Under the pieces are notes generated by a model that ran no database searches, was not told the origin of the DNA, and saw only the letters and a list, made by a program, of their open reading frames with translations. From contig JBFXAN010000134.1 in NCBI GenBank assembly GCA_050184225.1, positions 1 to 17,498 on the forward strand: 17,498 bases of DNA, written 5' to 3'. The translations under genes and the position numbers were made by a program. This DNA comes from JBFXAN01 sp050184225 (lineage in GTDB: Bacteria > Chloroflexota > Dehalococcoidia > CAUJGQ01). This document shows, one piece after another, positions 14,950-17,498 of this stretch (its first letter is position 1; each line of letters begins with the position of its first letter).

Positions 14950-17310
14950 TCAACCTCCCCCTCCCCGCCCGGCTGGTACGAACACCGGCCCGCCACCTGG
15001 TGGCGCCCCGCCCCCGCCCAGGGAGGGCAGGCCACTCCCGCCGCCCGTGCCCTGCTGGCCGCCCGCGGTCAGGGTCGAGCCGATCACGACTGTCTCGCCC
15101 TCGCTCAGGCCGGACGTGATCTCGGTGAAGTTGCTGCCACTGAGGCCGGTCGTGACCTGGCGCGCCTCCGGCTTGCCGTCGACCATCACCTGCACGACGC
15201 TGCTCTGCCCCTGTCGTTGAATCGCGCGGCTGGGTATGGCGAGGACGCCTGACTTGCTGTCCGTCACGAAGCTGAGGTTGGCGGTGGTGCCCGGCGGGAT
15301 CGTCACGCCCTGGGTGTTGAAGACGACCGTCACCGGGAAGGTGACCACGCCCTGCGACGCGGTGCCCGATGGCGTAATCGTTGCGACGTTGCCCTGGAAG
15401 GTTCGCCCCTGAATCGCATCGAAGGTGATGTTGACCGGCATCCCCGCCCGCAGCTTGACGACGTTGGCCTCGTCGACGGTGGCGTCGATCCGGACGAGGC
15501 TCGGATCGAGCAGCGTGAAGGCAGCCGTCGTCGCCGTTGCCTGGTCGCCGGGGCTGACGCCGACGCTGACGATCGTGCCGCTGTACGGCGCGCTGACCGT
15601 GGCGTGGTCGAGGTTGTATTGCGCCTGCTCCAGCGCCAGTTCGGCGATCTTGACCGATTCCCCGGCCTGGCCCAGTTCGGTATCCGTGCTGCCGGCCAGC
15701 ACCTGGTCGAGCTGCGCCTGCGTGCTGGCGATCATCGCCATCGCGGCCTCGACGCTCGCCTGCGCGGCGGCGACGTCGCCCGGCTTCGGACCCTGGATCG
15801 TGGTGTTATAGGTCGAGAGCGCCGTCTGGTAGCTGGCGCGGGCGGCGATCAGCGTCGTGTACTCGGTGCGCGACTGCAGGTCGATCCCTTGTTCGAGCCG
15901 GTCCCAGTTTGTTTGAGCGACGTCGAGCGCCGCCTTGGCGTTGTCCAGCGCCACCTGCGCCGCCGCTCGCTCCTCCGGGGTGGCGCCGGCGACCAACTTG
16001 TCGAGGCTATTCTGCGCGCTCTGTCGCTGGCTCTCGGCTGCGGTCACCGCCTGTTGCGCGGCGGCGAGGTCTGAGGCCGCCGGTCCCTGCTGGAGCTTGA
16101 CCAGGTTGTTCTGGGCCGTGGTCAGGTTGGCCTGCGCCGTCGTCACGCCCTGTTGGGCAGCGGTCACGTCCGCCGACGACGGCGATGTCGCGGTCAACGC
16201 CGCGCTCAAGTTCGCGTGTGCCTGCTGTACCTGCGCCCGCGCGGCGACGACCCCTGCCTCCGCCTGAATGTGCGAGGTCACACTGCCGCCCTGATTCGCC
16301 GTCTGTGAATCGATTTCTGCCGACTCGGCGGCGCGTAGGTTCGCCTCTGCCGCCGCCAGCGCGGCTTCGAGCGAGGAGATGTTGATCGTGGATTGGGTGG
16401 GATGCTGCGTTTCCTGGAGCTTGGCCTGCGCCGCGGTCAGTGCCGCCTCGGCCGTGGTTACGGCATTGCGCGCGTCCGCCAGTTCGAGCGGATCGGTGGG
16501 GGCGAGCACGTCGGCCAGGCTGGCCCGCGCGCTGTCCAGCGCCGCCTGCGCGCTGGTGACGTTGCCCTGCGCAGTCGATACGTCGAAGCTGTTCGCCGGC
16601 GCCGTTACCGTCGCGTAGTTGGCCTGGGCGGTCTGGTAGGCGGCGCGGGCAGACTGCAACGCCGTGTACTCGGTGCGCAGGTGCAGGTCAACGCCGTTGG
16701 CGAGCTTATCCCAGGCGCTCTGGGCGACATCGAGATTGGCCTTCGCCTGATCCAGCGTCGCCTGTGCTTTGGCTACATCATTCGCGTCGGCCCCGGCGAT
16801 GAGATTATTCAGTGTGTTCTGTGCCGTGGTCAACGTCGATCGCGCCGACGTTACCGCCTGTTGCGCTGAAGCGACCTCCGCCGAGGTCGGACCGGCGAGC
16901 AGTTCGTCGAGCTTGAGCTGTGCCGTGCTGAGGTTGCTCTGTGCTGTATCACGCTGGACCTCGAGCGGAAAGGGGTTGAGCGCGGCGAGCGGCTGCCCGG
17001 CTTCGACCTGGTCGCCCTGTTTGACGTAGACATCCTGGACCTGACCGGTCGAGCCAAACGTCACCTTGACCTGTTGCGTTGCGGCGACGGTGCCGGTGCT
17101 GCTGACGGTGGACTCGATCGTCCGCTGCCCCACGGTTGCCGTCTGCAAGGCGGCGGCCGGATCCTCTCCGTCATCTACGACACGCTGGAAGAGGTAATTG
17201 CCAACCAGGGCCATCCCGATGAAGACAAGCAGCAGGATGATGAGCTTCGGGATCGACATTGGCGGTGGAAAGCGCCGCCCGGTCGGGAGTGCACGGGAAT
17301 TGATGGTCAT
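14950..17310 (-). CDS. HlyD/MacA-family adaptor with expanded coiled coil
   Basis: This 786-residue membrane-anchored adaptor of an ABC exporter is about twice the usual MacA/HlyD length (roughly 350-450). A membrane helix lies near residues 22-41 (PKLIILLLVFIGMALVGNYL). The first half-lipoyl motif is VTFGSTGQVQDVYVKQGDQV. A very long Ala/Gln-rich coiled-coil region (about 110-565) follows. The second lipoyl half includes VSAPYSGTIVSVGVSPGDQ, then come beta-barrel and membrane-proximal domains (VRIDATVDEANVVKLRAGMP, VLAIPSRAIQRQG). The tail is Gly/Pro-rich. The coiled coil has an internal duplication: LDVAQSAWDKLANGVDLHLR (TEY, Y215) recurs as LDVAQTNWDRLEQGIDLQSR (TEY, Y484), exactly 269 residues later. 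The start at 17310 is chosen over the longer frame from 17385 because AAGGAGG (complement of 17317-17323) lies 6 nt upstream. It is the first gene of the exporter operon. Confidence 0.92.
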   Translation of the reverse strand: MTINSRALPTGRRFPPPMSIPKLIILLLVFIGMALVGNYLFQRVVDDGEDPAAALQTATVGQRTIESTVSSTGTVAATQQVKVTFGSTGQVQDVYVKQGDQVEAGQPLAALNPFPLEVQRDTAQSNLSTAQLKLDELLAGPTSAEVASAQQAVTSARSTLTTAQNTLNNLIAGADANDVAKAQATLDQAKANLDVAQSAWDKLANGVDLHLRTEYTALQSARAAYQTAQANYATVTAPANSFDVSTAQGNVTSAQAALDSARASLADVLAPTDPLELADARNAVTTAEAALTAAQAKLQETQHPTQSTINISSLEAALAAAEANLRAAESAEIDSQTANQGGSVTSHIQAEAGVVAARAQVQQAHANLSAALTATSPSSADVTAAQQGVTTAQANLTTAQNNLVKLQQGPAASDLAAAQQAVTAAESQRQSAQNSLDKLVAGATPEERAAAQVALDNAKAALDVAQTNWDRLEQGIDLQSRTEYTTLIAARASYQTALSTYNTTIQGPKPGDVAAAQASVEAAMAMIASTQAQLDQVLAGSTDTELGQAGESVKIAELALEQAQYNLDHATVSAPYSGTIVSVGVSPGDQATATTAAFTLLDPSLVRIDATVDEANVVKLRAGMPVNITFDAIQGRTFQGNVATITPSGTASQGVVTFPVTVVFNTQGVTIPPGTTANLSFVTDSKSGVLAIPSRAIQRQGQSSVVQVMVDGKPEARQVTTGLSGSNFTEITSGLSEGETVVIGSTLTAGGQQGTGGGSGLPSLGGGGAPPGGGPVFVPAGRGGGG

Positions 17311-17316
17311 GGCTGG

Positions 17317-17323
17317 CCTCCTT
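17317..17323 (-). promoter_or_regulatory. Ribosome binding site fixing the adaptor start
   Basis: AAGGAGG on the minus strand lies 6 nt before the ATG at 17310. The longer open frame beginning at 17385 has no such site, and its extra 25 residues (Arg/Asp-rich) are unlike a protein N-terminus, so the shorter start is preferred. Confidence 0.8.
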
Positions 17324-17371
17324 CTATCACCGGCTGTCTCACGCTGATCGATGTCCAAACGGCAGCGCGTC

Positions 17372-17498
17372 TCATCTCCCACCACCGATGTCGAGATCGG
17401 GCGAAATCGAATCGATGTCGATCGATGGATTGCTCTGGGCGCCGTCGCCCGCGTCGCTCGTTCCCATGGATGCGGGAGGACCGAGCGCGTCCTCGGTT
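17372..17498 (-). CDS. Possible C-terminal end of an upstream gene (cut by window edge)
   Basis: On the minus strand a frame is open from the right edge to a TGA at 17372-17374, reading TEDALGPPASMGTSDAGDGA, then QSNPSIDIDSISPDLDIGGG and R. It is hydrophilic and acidic with mostly G/C third positions, as expected for a coding tail here. It would end 61 nt before the adaptor start on the same strand, so it could be an upstream member or regulator of the exporter operon. Only about 42 codons are visible and no domain can be recognised; it may be a chance frame. Confidence 0.35.
   Translation of the reverse strand, partial: TEDALGPPASMGTSDAGDGAQSNPSIDIDSISPDLDIGGGR

Noticed and set aside
14950..17385. 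A longer adaptor start at 17385
   Set aside because: No ribosome site precedes it and the extra 25 residues are charged and unlike an exporter adaptor; AAGGAGG supports the start at 17310.

Overview
The window is GC-rich throughout and reads like a chromosomal segment of a Chloroflexota bacterium, probably near the Thermomicrobia/Sphaerobacter group. That placement is an inference from gene families and repeat types, not from a marker gene. I see no rRNA, tRNA, CRISPR array, transposase or phage gene, and no classic terminator with a U tract.

Layout from left to right. Positions 1-125 (minus) hold the signal peptide of a secreted protein cut by the window edge. After a gap carrying a perfect 31-bp inverted repeat comes a two-gene disaccharide phosphorolysis unit on the plus strand: a beta-phosphoglucomutase-type HAD enzyme (471-1259) overlapping by 4 bp a GH65 glycoside phosphorylase (1256-3625). 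Converging on it, only 13 bp away, is a P-type IIA cation ATPase (3639-6449, minus). A small secreted protein of unknown function (6698-7210, minus) is divergent from a large XRE-HTH/ATPase/TPR-like regulator (7325-9928, plus). A flavin-dependent monooxygenase-like enzyme (10024-11295, plus) follows.

The right third is a minus-strand efflux operon read from the right edge inwards: an unusually long HlyD/MacA-like adaptor (14950-17310), a MacB/LolD-type ATPase (14236-14946) and a MacB-type permease (12992-14239). Next come a 25-bp inverted repeat and a secreted DUF5666-like protein (12351-12845). Directly behind that gene lies decayed coding sequence (about 11345-12350): a GT39/ArnT-like membrane glycosyltransferase fragment joined to a GT2 dolichol-phosphate-mannose-synthase-like fragment, spread over three reading frames. 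These look like remnants of two adjacent genes collapsed by deletion.

How the genes work together: the GH65 enzyme should release beta-glucose 1-phosphate from a disaccharide, and the HAD enzyme should convert it to glucose 6-phosphate. The HlyD-ATPase-permease set should form a MacAB-like exporter. The regulator may control the flanking secreted protein and/or the oxidoreductase, but only position supports this. I found no clear new defence or mobile system. The most unusual items are the in-frame junction between the DUF5666 gene and the glycosyltransferase remnant, the internally duplicated adaptor, a 17-bp perfect hairpin inside the regulator gene, and a dispersed palindrome that supplies the ribosome binding site of the phosphoglucomutase gene.
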